From: Helicobacter heilmannii
GTDB taxonomy: Bacteria; Campylobacterota; Campylobacteria; Campylobacterales; Helicobacteraceae
Length of the DNA stretch: 64,000 nt
NCBI RefSeq assembly: GCF_001283065.1
Contig: NZ_CDMK01000001.1
Location: forward strand, 682,247-746,246
Direction of reading: 5' to 3'
Shown: piece by piece, positions 55,601 through 62,922 of the stretch
Numbering within the stretch: the stretch's first letter is position 1
Layout of the letters: every line of letters starts with the position of its first letter
Position numbers and translations under genes: made by a program
The notes under the pieces: model-generated
Seen by the model: the letters and a program-made list of their open reading frames with translations, nothing else
Database searches by the model: none
What the model was told of the DNA's origin: nothing

Positions 55601-58221
55601 GGGGTCATGTTATAGACATCCGGCCAAAGGTCGTAAGTCTGGGTCAATAAAGTTAAAGTGATTTGGTCGTGGCTAAAAGTTTCTTTGGCCTTGACGGTAT
55701 CCCCAAAGGCTACGGTGTAGGTGTTGTTGCCATCATTTTGTAGGAGTGTGCCCTTCATTCCTTGGTAATCCACCAAGTTCCACAGATTTTTAGCATAGCT
55801 ATCATCGCTCCAATTGATGTTAGAGCCATGCAACAAGGTGTAGGGTGTGTTGCTCAAAGAGCTTGTGATGTTAAAGAGAGCGTTAGAGCCCAAAGTAACA
55901 TTGCCCCCTAGGGTTTTAAACGGACTGTTGGGGTTGGTGCTTAAATCCGTGGTGGAGATGGTTGTTGTGCCTAAAAAGGTGGTGTTTTCTGTGCTGCTAA
56001 AATTATAATTACTAAGCCCATTAAAGGTATCGTTGTTGAAGGTTAAGTTGTTGACTTTAAAGCTGCCCGTGCCATTTGTGGTGGGGTCTAGCTCAAAGGT
56101 GGTGTTGGTAAAGCTTGCCGTTTGGGCAGTAACATTGATGTCTTTAGCATGGAGAGTACTAGTGCCTGCATCGCTCAAGGTGTTGGTTGCGTTTAAAGAG
56201 ACACTAGCCATACCATCGTTAAAACTGGTGTTGGTGAGGTTCAAACTTTGGCTAGCAGAAAGGCTGATGTTAGAGTTGCCTGTATTGTTGAAATTAACCC
56301 CTGTAAGAGCAATGCTCTTTGCTTGCATAGCAACTGAGCTTAGATTCCCTGTAAAGTTGGAGTTTTGCATGGTGATGGTGGGGTTTTGGCTTTGGTGATC
56401 GGAAGCATCAAAAACAAAATGGCTACCAGCCCCGTTAAAAATGCTGTTATTAAAAGTGCTGCTCACATCTCCATTAAAAGTAAGTGTGCCTCCGCTATTG
56501 GCATCAAATTTGGAATTTGTAACACTTAAGGCTTTATTAGCGGTAAAGTAATCCGTATCGTGATTGTATATAGCTGTGATGTGGTTAAAAAAGTGCAGAT
56601 CGTTTAAGGTCAAATTATTATAGGCATGGAAAGTCATGTTCACCGTACCGCCCGCATGCCCTCCCCACTTATTGCCGGTTTGAAAGGTGTTTGTCATGTA
56701 AATATCATGGGCATTAAAAGTGCCGGTTATGCTGTTGGTATTCCAATCGTTTTCACCCAGCCAAATGCTTCCACTATTTTTTGTATAGTCTACAGGAGTG
56801 GGAGTTTGGTTGCCTAAAACTAAAGTCCCATTTGCAAAGTTTTCATTAGGATTAATATTGATGGTAAAATTGTGGTTGTATGCCCCCCCAAAACTCTCAA
56901 GCTCATGGTTGTTTGAATCCACATAGCCTATCCCACCTCCTACCTCATAGTTATGTGTGCCCTCAAGGGAATACACCCCATCCCAAATGCTTTGGGGCGG
57001 ACCAATAAAAGAGATCAAATGCATACTGATACTATTATTGTTAAAGGTTTCGCCAAAGATGTATTCTTTATCACCGACGGTGTAAGCGACATGGTAGAGC
57101 CCATTACCAGAAGTTGGGTTAGCTCCATCACCAGTATAGAGACTTCCTGTTGCATTTTGGTAGTGGATGAGATTCCATAAATGGCTGGTGTAGCCATTGT
57201 AATTAATCGTCTTTGAGGTACCTAGTAGGTTATATATGCTACTACCTAGACTTTTAGTAATATTAAAGATCGCATCATTGCTCAAAGTAATGGTACTGGC
57301 TAGATTGTTTAGGGGTGAATTTTGTTGCAGGGTAATGCTGCCCTGCAAACTAAGCGTGCCATTATCTGTAATGGTGCTGTTTGCGCTATTATTAAAGGTT
57401 ACATTGTTAAAGGTAATGTTGCTGCTATTAAGATTAATCGCTCCGCTACCACTAAAGGTGGTGTTGGTAAAACTCTCATGGCTACTATCGTTGATATTGA
57501 TGATCCCACCATTGGAAGTTTCTAGGGTGGCGTTATTGGCAGTTGTGCCGTGGTTGCCATGGGTGGTTAGGGTGGTGAAAGCTACGCTTAATTTGCTGGT
57601 AAAACTTACACTTTGGGCATTCCAATTATCTGTAAAGTGCGTGCCATAATAACTTGTGATATTGACATTTGGAGGACTTCCCCCACCCCCTCCAATAGAG
57701 AGCTCTCCACTGCCTCCACTCCCATTAATTTGTAAATTAAGGTCACCTCCATTGTATTGGAGCTGGTGTAGAGTGTAGGTTCCTGCTTGGTTGCCTACTA
57801 AAGTAACCGAGCCATTACAATACCAATTGGTGCAGTAGTAGCCATCAATACCACCACCACTATGGTAGTAGAATTTATTGTACACATTATGTGAGCCCCA
57901 ACCCCACTGCCAAGTTTTTTCTTGGCTAAAGCTATTGCTTGACATATAGCCTAAAATGTTGTGTTGGCTATTGAGATTATGCGAACCAGAAATCCAATAA
58001 ACAGTCCCTGCCCAGGCTTGCAACACCACAGGAGACATAGCTAACCCCCCTACTACAAACGCCCCCTTAGAGAGGGCTTTAGAAATGGACGAACTTTTGC
58101 GCTGGGTCTTAGGGACTTCTTCTTTAAACGCCAAAACGCCGGCACGCTCGGCTTGGTTTGCCTTGATGCGCCTAGCGATGGCATGGACGATTTTAGATTT
58201 AAGAGAACTGGGTTTTTTCAT
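49639..58221 (-). CDS. Giant VacA-like autotransporter
   Basis: About 2,860 residues. A long signal peptide (basic n-region of about 50 residues, hydrophobic core ending VLQAWA, cleavage near residue 68), a passenger rich in Asn/Thr/Ser/Gly beta-helix repeats (for example FNNSTFNG-type strings), and a C-terminal autotransporter beta-barrel of about 280 residues starting near ITAYSQRNKLRNNLWITGVG and ending GNVGIRYAF. Three cysteine pairs lie in the passenger (CVSGSILGIQGC; CAILPSIFGSVC; CVPSTEEQSISC). Residues about 1,600-2,130 contain helix-rich, Leu/Ile-rich blocks unlike the rest. It belongs with the H. pylori VacA paralogs (ImaA, FaaA, VlpC); which one is uncertain, though carB nearby recalls VlpC. 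I start at MKKPSS; no strong ribosome site is seen. Confidence 0.88.
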   Translation of the reverse strand: MKKPSSLKSKIVHAIARRIKANQAERAGVLAFKEEVPKTQRKSSSISKALSKGAFVVGGLAMSPVVLQAWAGTVYWISGSHNLNSQHNILGYMSSNSFSQEKTWQWGWGSHNVYNKFYYHSGGGIDGYYCTNWYCNGSVTLVGNQAGTYTLHQLQYNGGDLNLQINGSGGSGELSIGGGGGSPPNVNITSYYGTHFTDNWNAQSVSFTSKLSVAFTTLTTHGNHGTTANNATLETSNGGIININDSSHESFTNTTFSGSGAINLNSSNITFNNVTFNNSANSTITDNGTLSLQGSITLQQNSPLNNLASTITLSNDAIFNITKSLGSSIYNLLGTSKTINYNGYTSHLWNLIHYQNATGSLYTGDGANPTSGNGLYHVAYTVGDKEYIFGETFNNNSISMHLISFIGPPQSIWDGVYSLEGTHNYEVGGGIGYVDSNNHELESFGGAYNHNFTININPNENFANGTLVLGNQTPTPVDYTKNSGSIWLGENDWNTNSITGTFNAHDIYMTNTFQTGNKWGGHAGGTVNMTFHAYNNLTLNDLHFFNHITAIYNHDTDYFTANKALSVTNSKFDANSGGTLTFNGDVSSTFNNSIFNGAGSHFVFDASDHQSQNPTITMQNSNFTGNLSSVAMQAKSIALTGVNFNNTGNSNISLSASQSLNLTNTSFNDGMASVSLNATNTLSDAGTSTLHAKDINVTAQTASFTNTTFELDPTTNGTGSFKVNNLTFNNDTFNGLSNYNFSSTENTTFLGTTTISTTDLSTNPNSPFKTLGGNVTLGSNALFNITSSLSNTPYTLLHGSNINWSDDSYAKNLWNLVDYQGMKGTLLQNDGNNTYTVAFGDTVKAKETFSHDQITLTLLTQTYDLWPDVYNMTPGCVSGSILGIQGCLGWAKGRHDLLTGYGYKTYNVSVGAGGIAYIDPNLKNATAPYYNPAGKQLTAYSFAGNGGTYDIQGQGTLVLGNITTQAASGGLIQFGGEGANPGYIVDVFNAYNIYLTNGISVGNFGGANGAKLPYGGGADMTFNATNNLTTDGLTYTNNLTYFNQACAILPSIFGSVCHAIKPQASNAYFVAGNTLDVQNSNFSDHVADYGGLFGSFQFMGKQQVDFTGSNVQGNRTKVYVQGSQINLANSGFFLGDESHIVLTGDTDNLTQYMNGSNPKKTPQDIPVQGTLTATDTTFNLNTGSSVNFATNTTLSGNSLVMLNNGSIFKPTTHTSATSATFKGIANIQGNTQIDAQQSQVTFSQAANFSGTALLSLFENSSATFNGLASFAGNSLVNLDSNNTITFNQGANFTDNASVMLQGSGASATFAGSSSFAKGTSLQVNAGASIHASTGSVAFNGGHVNVSNGSVALDNMSFNGAQLNIQGNSTFSANQVSSTGDTNFGLYGSGDLTFGSLNVASGVLNINSQDTRTSPLISVGGNFNVTGLLNLGNINLSGVLGKGQTLTYDVLNAKNISGISGADGYQKIELGGLQITNTKEAPVTYNAAKDSWSFVNPLNWAQIITESVQNGHLEVTISQNLNPIATNLYNIAPELYFYKQSNTLKDNVYSYTDNRVGTFFLDGQIKGVYDSNGVQEIPGTYDAYNNPNGPLNIFNTGVSKGNLMALAGIASDLLPTIEQLLASGILNDLSDPNKLWQELQKIQINLTPTQKQALLNFINGFDSHINQTFNNGALVVGGEQVGQTPGSSTVWFGGAGFNGPCVPSTEEQSISCQLGRHTYLGQLLNSSSNALGYIEAQFNAKNVYITGTVGSGNEEGTGGSAAVSFNSDTNLVLNKANIEAQGTDQIFNLFGFGTVQKMLGQPQLGELLGQWIYDKAKGGDLIPQGLQGLIPSGVANATLGEIFNAQDMAALTQLPGFATVVKDILTHQSVSSLFGPNGLVESLPTSVQNEIDGKIEAGITQGLESGKLSGLEQGLVHKLLGSIEGGQGVRGIYNYLDNNFGNQTLWNVMDELAPWTNITLNKALAMGDTPAATKMMQSFMDKTTFGQIFNIIFQNSAIINKSAEWLGPQVWGVIMNMAISDVLNPPKALSKMVDDVGAKLLDQILGSNILNTLTQQKALDGIIGNIMKNKGLGGLWSQGLGALLPPNIKQAMEKAGVGSYLAPKGLSALWEKGYFTFSANDNVVSNNSTYSNATGGALSFIAGKSIVFSGTNNINFTNYQGTLNFYSNNLSNINLSSLNATDGLNLNAQFENLNIAGGQINLNQYESLNVSANNFKFLGTITDTGGVIDFSGVTGANVIGTLNLQKNSTLSTNNLSIYKAFNNQSTNAISVGNDLNLYSGATLTTQAQGINVGGALNSQGDFVFNLNNSTSSTAPSNTPLIEVQGIANLQPTSNKTPLMVLNASASTDYTLIDSDKWINYSLYNQTLDPNSWKDYLTLYTYLNINGKSMQLNKQGNGLLYNGKAVSIADRGLLVSYQNAQGQTINASIAYNSISVGVGKPLNVGAPNIEQYIANIQGQSSVDAVYAAGGSSVMSWLNQLLVQTKNTPLFAPYYLEHTSQANLVKIAKDISNSIDLVASPTLKNNATDILQINTYTQQMSRLAKLSSFASNDELPDFHDFLASLKGKKFASAVPNDMDIITAYSQRNKLRNNLWITGVGGASFVAGGTGTLYGINVGYDRFIKGVIVGGYAAYGYSGFHGNITNSASNNVNVGIYSRAFLKGRHEITGSANETWGYNNAYISATDPILSVVNQRYKYSTWTTNLRANYGYDFFFKDKRVILKPQIGLAYYYIGLSGLQGMMNNPFYNQFRANADPAKKSVLTLNLALESRHYFNKNSYYFVIADIGRDLFVYSMGDRVVRFIGDDMLSYRKGGMYNTFAGLTTGGEVRIFRSFYINAGIGARFGLDYKDINITGNVGIRYAF

Positions 58222-58315
58222 GCACAGCATTCTAGTCAAAAATAACTTTGTAAGACTTAATGCAATAGAGTTAACGCAATATTGCTAGATTAATTTTGAC
58301 TTTAGCTAAATCGGG

Positions 58316-58362
58316 TACAATAGCCCCCGTGGTGGGCAAGCACCCCTTAAACGGGGTGCCCC
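58316..58362 (+). promoter_or_regulatory. Plus-strand promoter and strong hairpin opposite the small peptide gene
   Basis: TACAAT (58316-58321), with TTGACT 14 bp upstream, should start a plus-strand transcript near 58328 that begins with a GC-rich hairpin (GCACCCC-TTAAAC-GGGGTGC, 58340-58359, extended by GGG/CCC). This RNA would be antisense to the 18-residue peptide message. On the minus strand the same hairpin lies just after the peptide stop. I read the promoter from the -10 only; the -35 spacing is short. Confidence 0.4.
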
Positions 58363-58377
58363 CTCTTCTCACACGGA

Positions 58378-58434
58378 TTAGTGCAACGGTGTAGCTAGCA
58401 CCATAAGCACCACAAGGGCTATAAATAGCTTCAT
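58378..58434 (-). CDS. 18-residue hydrophobic peptide, possible type I toxin
   Basis: The frame encodes MKLFIALVVLMVLATPLH, one short membrane-spanning helix with a Lys at the start and Pro near the end. AAGGAG sits 8 bp before the ATG. Size and pattern resemble the E. coli Ibs toxins (18-19 residues, single hydrophobic helix). The opposite strand carries a promoter aimed at it, and its leader can fold over the ribosome site, both usual in type I toxin-antitoxin loci. Homology to Ibs is not established; convergent design is possible. Confidence 0.5.
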   Translation of the reverse strand: MKLFIALVVLMVLATPLH

Positions 58435-58442
58435 GGCTAGGT

Positions 58443-58485
58443 CTCCTTTCCGGAGTGCCTCCCTCTGCGACTCCCGACCCTTATA
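58443..58485 (-). promoter_or_regulatory. Leader of the 18-residue peptide gene with alternative hairpins
   Basis: On the minus strand TATAAG (58485-58480) is a likely -10. The ACTCC at 58456-58452 can pair with GGAGT at the 5' end of the leader (58474-58470) or, as CTCC, with the GGAG of the Shine-Dalgarno (58446-58443, loop GGAAA). The two pairings exclude each other, so the leader may hide or expose the ribosome site. The 5' end is uncertain by a few bases. Confidence 0.4.
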
Positions 58486-58677
58486 AGATTTTTAAAGCTA
58501 AAAATCCATACGCCAATTTGTAGCCAAAAAGGCGACCCGCCATGGTATCCGAAGCGGTGATTTTAGCAACTTGCACTTTAAACGGGGCTTGTTGCAGTGC
58601 TGATTCTTTTTTAAATCTGTTTAAATTTTTGTTTTGACTTTGGTGCATCCACATAAATTCTGTCAAAACCCCAAATT

Positions 58678-58692
58678 TGGAATAAACTTTGC
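58678..58692 (+). promoter_or_regulatory. Sigma-54 promoter of flgE
   Basis: TGGAATAAACTTTGC has GG and GC ten bases apart and lies 33 bp before the flgE ATG, matching the RpoN pattern. H. pylori flgE is also RpoN-dependent. The hypA-lpxB genes downstream may share this promoter. Confidence 0.85.
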
Positions 58693-58724
58693 TTAGGATT
58701 TGGTAATTCAGTTAAAGGATCACC

Positions 58725-60881
58725 ATGCTCCGCTCTTTATGGTCTGGCGTTAACGGGATGCAAGCACACCAAATCGCCCTAGATATTGAAAGCAACAACA
58801 TTGCCAATGTCAACACCACCGGCTTTAAATACTCTAGAGCCTCCTTTGTGGACATGCTCTCTCAGGTGAAGCTCATCGCCACCTCTCCTTATAAAAACGG
58901 GCTTGGGGGGCAAAACGACTTTTCTGTAGGCCTAGGCGTGGGCGTGGATGCCACCACTAAGATTTTCTCACAGGGCAATTTGCAAAATACCGATGTAAAA
59001 ACTGATCTTGCTATTGAGGGCGATGGCTTCTTTGTCATCAGTCCCGATCGGGGGGTGACGCGCAACTTCACCAGAAGCGGGGAGTTTCTTTTTGATGCCC
59101 AGGGTAGCCTTGTTACTACGGGTGGGTATGTGGTGCAGGGCTGGGTGCGCGATCCAAAAGACATGGGCTCTAAGGGGAGTGAAACCGACCTTTTAAAAAT
59201 TGACAACACCAAGCCTTTACAAAACATCCGCATCGATCCCGGGATGGTGATGCCCGCCCGTTCCAGCTCTAAAATCTCTATGCGTGCCAACTTAAACGCC
59301 GGCCGTCACGCCGAACAAACGGCCAATATTTTCATGCTTGACTCCTCGACGCGCACCCCCTCCGATGGTGTGAAACCTCAATACGACTCTGCCACAAACT
59401 TAACCCAAGTTGCCGAGGACATGGGCTCTTTGTTTAATGAGGATGGAGATGCCTTCTTGCTCAATGAAGATCAAGGTATTTGGGTGAGCTATAAAAATGC
59501 CAAGCTTAAAAGGGACATTCTTGCCACCAACCAAAACAGCACCGTCGAAATCAACGGGACAAAAATCTCTTTCACCAACGACTCAGCTGTGTCTAAAATC
59601 AGCACCCTCTCTGCCGCTCAAAACGCCATCAACTCTATGAAAAACAAAACGGGGGTGGAAGCCTACATCGACAATGGACAATTGCGCCTAGAGAATAAAA
59701 ACAACCTAGAAGGCGACAAGCATGTGAAAAACATTGTCGTTACCGGGGCGGGCACGGGGGCATTTTCTAAATTTGTCAAAGGTGATCAAGACATCACTGC
59801 CTTTAGATACCGCTACACCAAGGGCATCGATGCTGACTCAACCACAGGGCAGTTTAAAACCACGGAAGATTTGCGGGCGTTGATGCAACACGATGCCAAT
59901 ATCGTTAAAGACCCCAGTCTCAAAAGTAGTTACAAAGACTCCACCGCCTCCGTGTCTGTGAAGATCAATAAAAACGGCATGTTTGAGATCACCAACAAGG
60001 ACGATGGCAAACCCCAAAAAGACAACCTCAGCATCTTTGTTACAAACTACACCTCCAATAAAGTTACAAAAAATGTCCTCTTTGGCAAAACCATGGGGGC
60101 ACTCAACACCGCTTCGCTCATTGAAGGCGGGGTGTCCACCTCCACTTCCAAGCTCACCCACGCCACGCATGCCAGCAGTGTGGATGTCGTGGACAGCCTA
60201 GGTACAAAACATACCATGCGCCTCGAGTTTTACAAAACCGGCGGGGCGGAATGGCGCTTTAGAGTGGTGGTGCCCGAACCTGGCGAGATTATTGGCAGCT
60301 CGCCCGAGCGCCCCAATGTGTTTGAAAATGGGGTCTTGCACTTTAATAAAGACGGTTCACTAGCAGGCATGAATCCCCCCCTCTTGCAATTCAACCCCCA
60401 CAATGGCTCGGATTCGCCCCAACGGATCACGCTCAATTTTGGCTCTGCTGGGGCCTTTGATGGGATCACCAGCGTGGACAAAATCTCTGAAACTTACGCC
60501 ATCGAACAAAACGGCTATGTGGCAGGAGATTTGATGGATGTGCGCTTTGATGACAACGGGACCTTGCTAGGCGCCTTTAGCAATGGCAAAAGCCTAGCCC
60601 TTGCCCAAGTGGCACTAGCAAACTTCGCCAACGATGCGGGCTTGCAAGCTGAGGGGGGTAGCGTGTTCTCAGAGACCAGCAACTCAGGCAAGGCCTTGAT
60701 TGGGGCAGCCAATACAGGGCGCAGGGGGGGCGTGTCTGGTTCTAAATTGGAGTCGAGCAATGTGGATTTGAGCCGCAGTTTAACCAATTTGATCGTGGTG
60801 CAACGGGGCTTTCAAGCCAACTCTAAAGCCGTAACCACCTCAGATCAAATCCTAAACACCTTGCTCAATCTCAAACAATAG
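58725..60881 (+). CDS. flgE: Flagellar hook protein FlgE
   Basis: A 718-residue hook subunit, the same length as in H. pylori. The N-terminal rod/hook helix (SLWSGVNGMQAHQIALDIES then NNIANVNTTGFKYSRASF) and the C-terminal helix (NLIVVQRGFQANSKAVTTSDQ) are conserved; a large variable D2/D3 region lies between. It is 9 bp before hypA. Confidence 0.96.
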   Translation: MLRSLWSGVNGMQAHQIALDIESNNIANVNTTGFKYSRASFVDMLSQVKLIATSPYKNGLGGQNDFSVGLGVGVDATTKIFSQGNLQNTDVKTDLAIEGDGFFVISPDRGVTRNFTRSGEFLFDAQGSLVTTGGYVVQGWVRDPKDMGSKGSETDLLKIDNTKPLQNIRIDPGMVMPARSSSKISMRANLNAGRHAEQTANIFMLDSSTRTPSDGVKPQYDSATNLTQVAEDMGSLFNEDGDAFLLNEDQGIWVSYKNAKLKRDILATNQNSTVEINGTKISFTNDSAVSKISTLSAAQNAINSMKNKTGVEAYIDNGQLRLENKNNLEGDKHVKNIVVTGAGTGAFSKFVKGDQDITAFRYRYTKGIDADSTTGQFKTTEDLRALMQHDANIVKDPSLKSSYKDSTASVSVKINKNGMFEITNKDDGKPQKDNLSIFVTNYTSNKVTKNVLFGKTMGALNTASLIEGGVSTSTSKLTHATHASSVDVVDSLGTKHTMRLEFYKTGGAEWRFRVVVPEPGEIIGSSPERPNVFENGVLHFNKDGSLAGMNPPLLQFNPHNGSDSPQRITLNFGSAGAFDGITSVDKISETYAIEQNGYVAGDLMDVRFDDNGTLLGAFSNGKSLALAQVALANFANDAGLQAEGGSVFSETSNSGKALIGAANTGRRGGVSGSKLESSNVDLSRSLTNLIVVQRGFQANSKAVTTSDQILNTLLNLKQ

Positions 60882-60890
60882 GCCTAAGGC

Positions 60891-61238
60891 ATGCACGAGT
60901 ACTCGGTCGTTTCTTCTTTAATGGATTTGTGCGAAGCGCATGCCAAAAAGCACAACGCCACCAAGATTGAAAAAGTCGTGGTAGGCATTGGCGAGCACTG
61001 TGGGATGGATAAACAGCTCTTTATGAGCGCGTTTGAAACCTTTAAAGAAGAGCTGGATATCTGTAAGGAAGCGGTTTTAGAGATCGTGGATGAAAAAGTA
61101 GAATTGGAGTGTTTGGAGTGCAAACAAACCTACACCCCGCCCAATTTGGAGTATGGAGTGTGCGGGCATTGCGGGTCGCAAAAGGTACGCCTGAGCAAGG
61201 GCATCCAAATGCAACTGCTGTCTTTGGAGATGGTGTGA
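60891..61238 (+). CDS. hypA: Nickel metallochaperone HypA
   Basis: A 115-residue chaperone for hydrogenase and, in Helicobacter, urease maturation. The nickel-binding N-terminus MHEYSVV and the zinc knuckle CLEC...CGHC (about 75-95) are intact. It follows flgE by 9 bp and its stop overlaps the GTG of the next gene (GTGA), so it is translationally coupled downstream. Confidence 0.95.
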   Translation: MHEYSVVSSLMDLCEAHAKKHNATKIEKVVVGIGEHCGMDKQLFMSAFETFKEELDICKEAVLEIVDEKVELECLECKQTYTPPNLEYGVCGHCGSQKVRLSKGIQMQLLSLEMV

Positions 61239-61813
61239 TTGATGCGATTTTTCAGGAATTTATCAAAAAAGCCCCTGAGATGAAAGAGAGCTGGGAGGTG
61301 GTACAACTCTTTGAAGAGGAGAGGCAGAAGTTTCAAGAAGAGTTGCAAGCCTATGAGGAGGAGATCGAAAACGCCCGGGCGGTGCTGAGGGACTTGCGGG
61401 CCCAGATGGTGCAGACCAAAGAACGGGTCAAGGAGTTGCAGACCCTACAAAAGAGTAAGGAAGAGGAAATCCAAGAAATCCGTCAAGAGTTATTGTCGCA
61501 TAAAATCAAGCGGGATTTATGGCAGCTGGAAAAAGACAAACCCGAGCTACAAGAGAGCAATGAACCCCTGCCCCAGGCACTAGAGGTGGTGGAGATTTAT
61601 TTAAAAGACCACTCCATCGCAAGGGCACGCCCGGCCAAGCGCTATTTCGCCGACAATCTCTACCGCCAATACCGTGTACTTTTAAGAGAAAACCATGTAC
61701 TCAAAGACCGCGTCTTTGGGCTAGACTTAGAAAACAGCACACTTAAAATTGAGCTGAGAGACCGCCAAACCCAAGAGAAACTCCAAGCCAAAGACCCTAA
61801 AGAGCCACGATGA
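61235..61813 (+). CDS. Coiled-coil protein, conserved hypothetical
   Basis: A 192-residue charged protein with a long coiled coil (about residues 18-110, rich in E, K, Q, R and L heptads). I start at the GTG at 61235, with GGAG five bases before and overlapping the hypA stop; the frame is open further upstream inside hypA. The H. pylori genome has a similar ORF between hypA and lpxB. Function unknown. Confidence 0.75.
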   Translation: MIDAIFQEFIKKAPEMKESWEVVQLFEEERQKFQEELQAYEEEIENARAVLRDLRAQMVQTKERVKELQTLQKSKEEEIQEIRQELLSHKIKRDLWQLEKDKPELQESNEPLPQALEVVEIYLKDHSIARARPAKRYFADNLYRQYRVLLRENHVLKDRVFGLDLENSTLKIELRDRQTQEKLQAKDPKEPR

Positions 61814-62880
61814 AAATCTTAGTCAGTGCCCTAGAAGTGAGTTCCAACATCCATTTAAAAGCCCTGCGCTTGCACTTGCCTAAAGTCAAGTGGCTAGGTG
61901 TGTACGACCCCATTGAGCCCAACGACAATCCCGTTTTATCGCCCAAAGACTTTTCCATCATGGGTTTTAAAGAGGTCTTTGGGCGGCTGTTCTTTTTCTA
62001 TAAAGCCCTTAAGGCGATGGCGCGTTTAGCTGAACAAGCCGATCTAGTGCTTTTAATGGACTCCTCCTCCTTTAATATCCCCCTAGCCAAGCGCATTAAA
62101 AAGATACACCCCAACAAGCCCATTTTATACTACATTCTGCCCCAAGTGTGGGCGTGGAAGGCTTACCGTGCGCCCATCATCGAGTGCTATTGCGATAAAC
62201 TCGCTGCCATCTTGCCCTTTGAGCTTAGCTATTACCAACACAAGGCGCAGTTTGTGGGCCATCCTCTCTTAGATGAAATCCAATACCAAAAAACCGAGCT
62301 GGGGGGCGAGAGTGTGGTGTTCATGCCAGGCAGCCGCAAGCAAGAGATCGAGCGTATTTTGCCCATTTTCGTGCAGGTGGCACAGAAAATTCAGGGCAAA
62401 AAGGTCTTGGTGGTACCGGCCAGCTTTCAAGGGCTGGACTTAAGTGCCCTGTATGGGGCACATTTAAACCTTTTTGAAGTGTCCTTTGACGCGCACAAGA
62501 GTTTATACGAAGCGTCCTTTGCCTTCATTTGCAGCGGCACCGCCACGCTAGAGGCCGCGCTCATCGGTACACCCTTTATTTTGGCGTATAAAGCCCGCCC
62601 CCTAGACTTTTTCATCGCTAAAAACTTGGTGCATTTAACCTGCATTGGGCTTGCCAACATCTTTTACAACGCGCTACACGATGAGAGCCCGGGGCGTGGA
62701 CAGACCATGTTGCACCCTGAGATCATCCAGGACGACTTAAACGCCTCCAAACTCTTGGAGCTTTACAACAGCCTAGATCGCGAGAAATTTTTACAAGAAT
62801 CGCAGAAGATTCGGGCATATTTACAACACGGGAGCGCACAAGTGGTTGCCGAGTGGATCAGGCATGGTCTTAAGGATTAA
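61810..62880 (+). CDS. lpxB: Lipid-A-disaccharide synthase
   Basis: LpxB (GT19) joins UDP-2,3-diacylglucosamine and lipid X at the inner membrane. The 356-residue protein has AKRIKKIHPNKPILYYILPQVWAW, FVGHPLLDE, VFMPGSRKQEIER and ICSGTATLEAALIGTPFILAYK (in part), all family landmarks. The ATG overlaps the previous stop by 4 bp. Confidence 0.95.
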   Translation: MKILVSALEVSSNIHLKALRLHLPKVKWLGVYDPIEPNDNPVLSPKDFSIMGFKEVFGRLFFFYKALKAMARLAEQADLVLLMDSSSFNIPLAKRIKKIHPNKPILYYILPQVWAWKAYRAPIIECYCDKLAAILPFELSYYQHKAQFVGHPLLDEIQYQKTELGGESVVFMPGSRKQEIERILPIFVQVAQKIQGKKVLVVPASFQGLDLSALYGAHLNLFEVSFDAHKSLYEASFAFICSGTATLEAALIGTPFILAYKARPLDFFIAKNLVHLTCIGLANIFYNALHDESPGRGQTMLHPEIIQDDLNASKLLELYNSLDREKFLQESQKIRAYLQHGSAQVVAEWIRHGLKD

Positions 62881-62922
62881 ATTTTTGTATAATCTCTTCT
62901 TCAGCAATCGTTAGGAGTCCGT

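Noticed and set aside
58378..58485. Resemblance of the CCGGAAAGG leader to signal recognition particle RNA
   Set aside because: The conserved SRP loop GGAAGCAGCC is missing and the region encodes a peptide with its own ribosome site.
58481..58666. 61-codon minus-strand frame before the 18-residue peptide
   Set aside because: It contains the predicted -10 box of the peptide gene and has no ribosome site; treated as chance.
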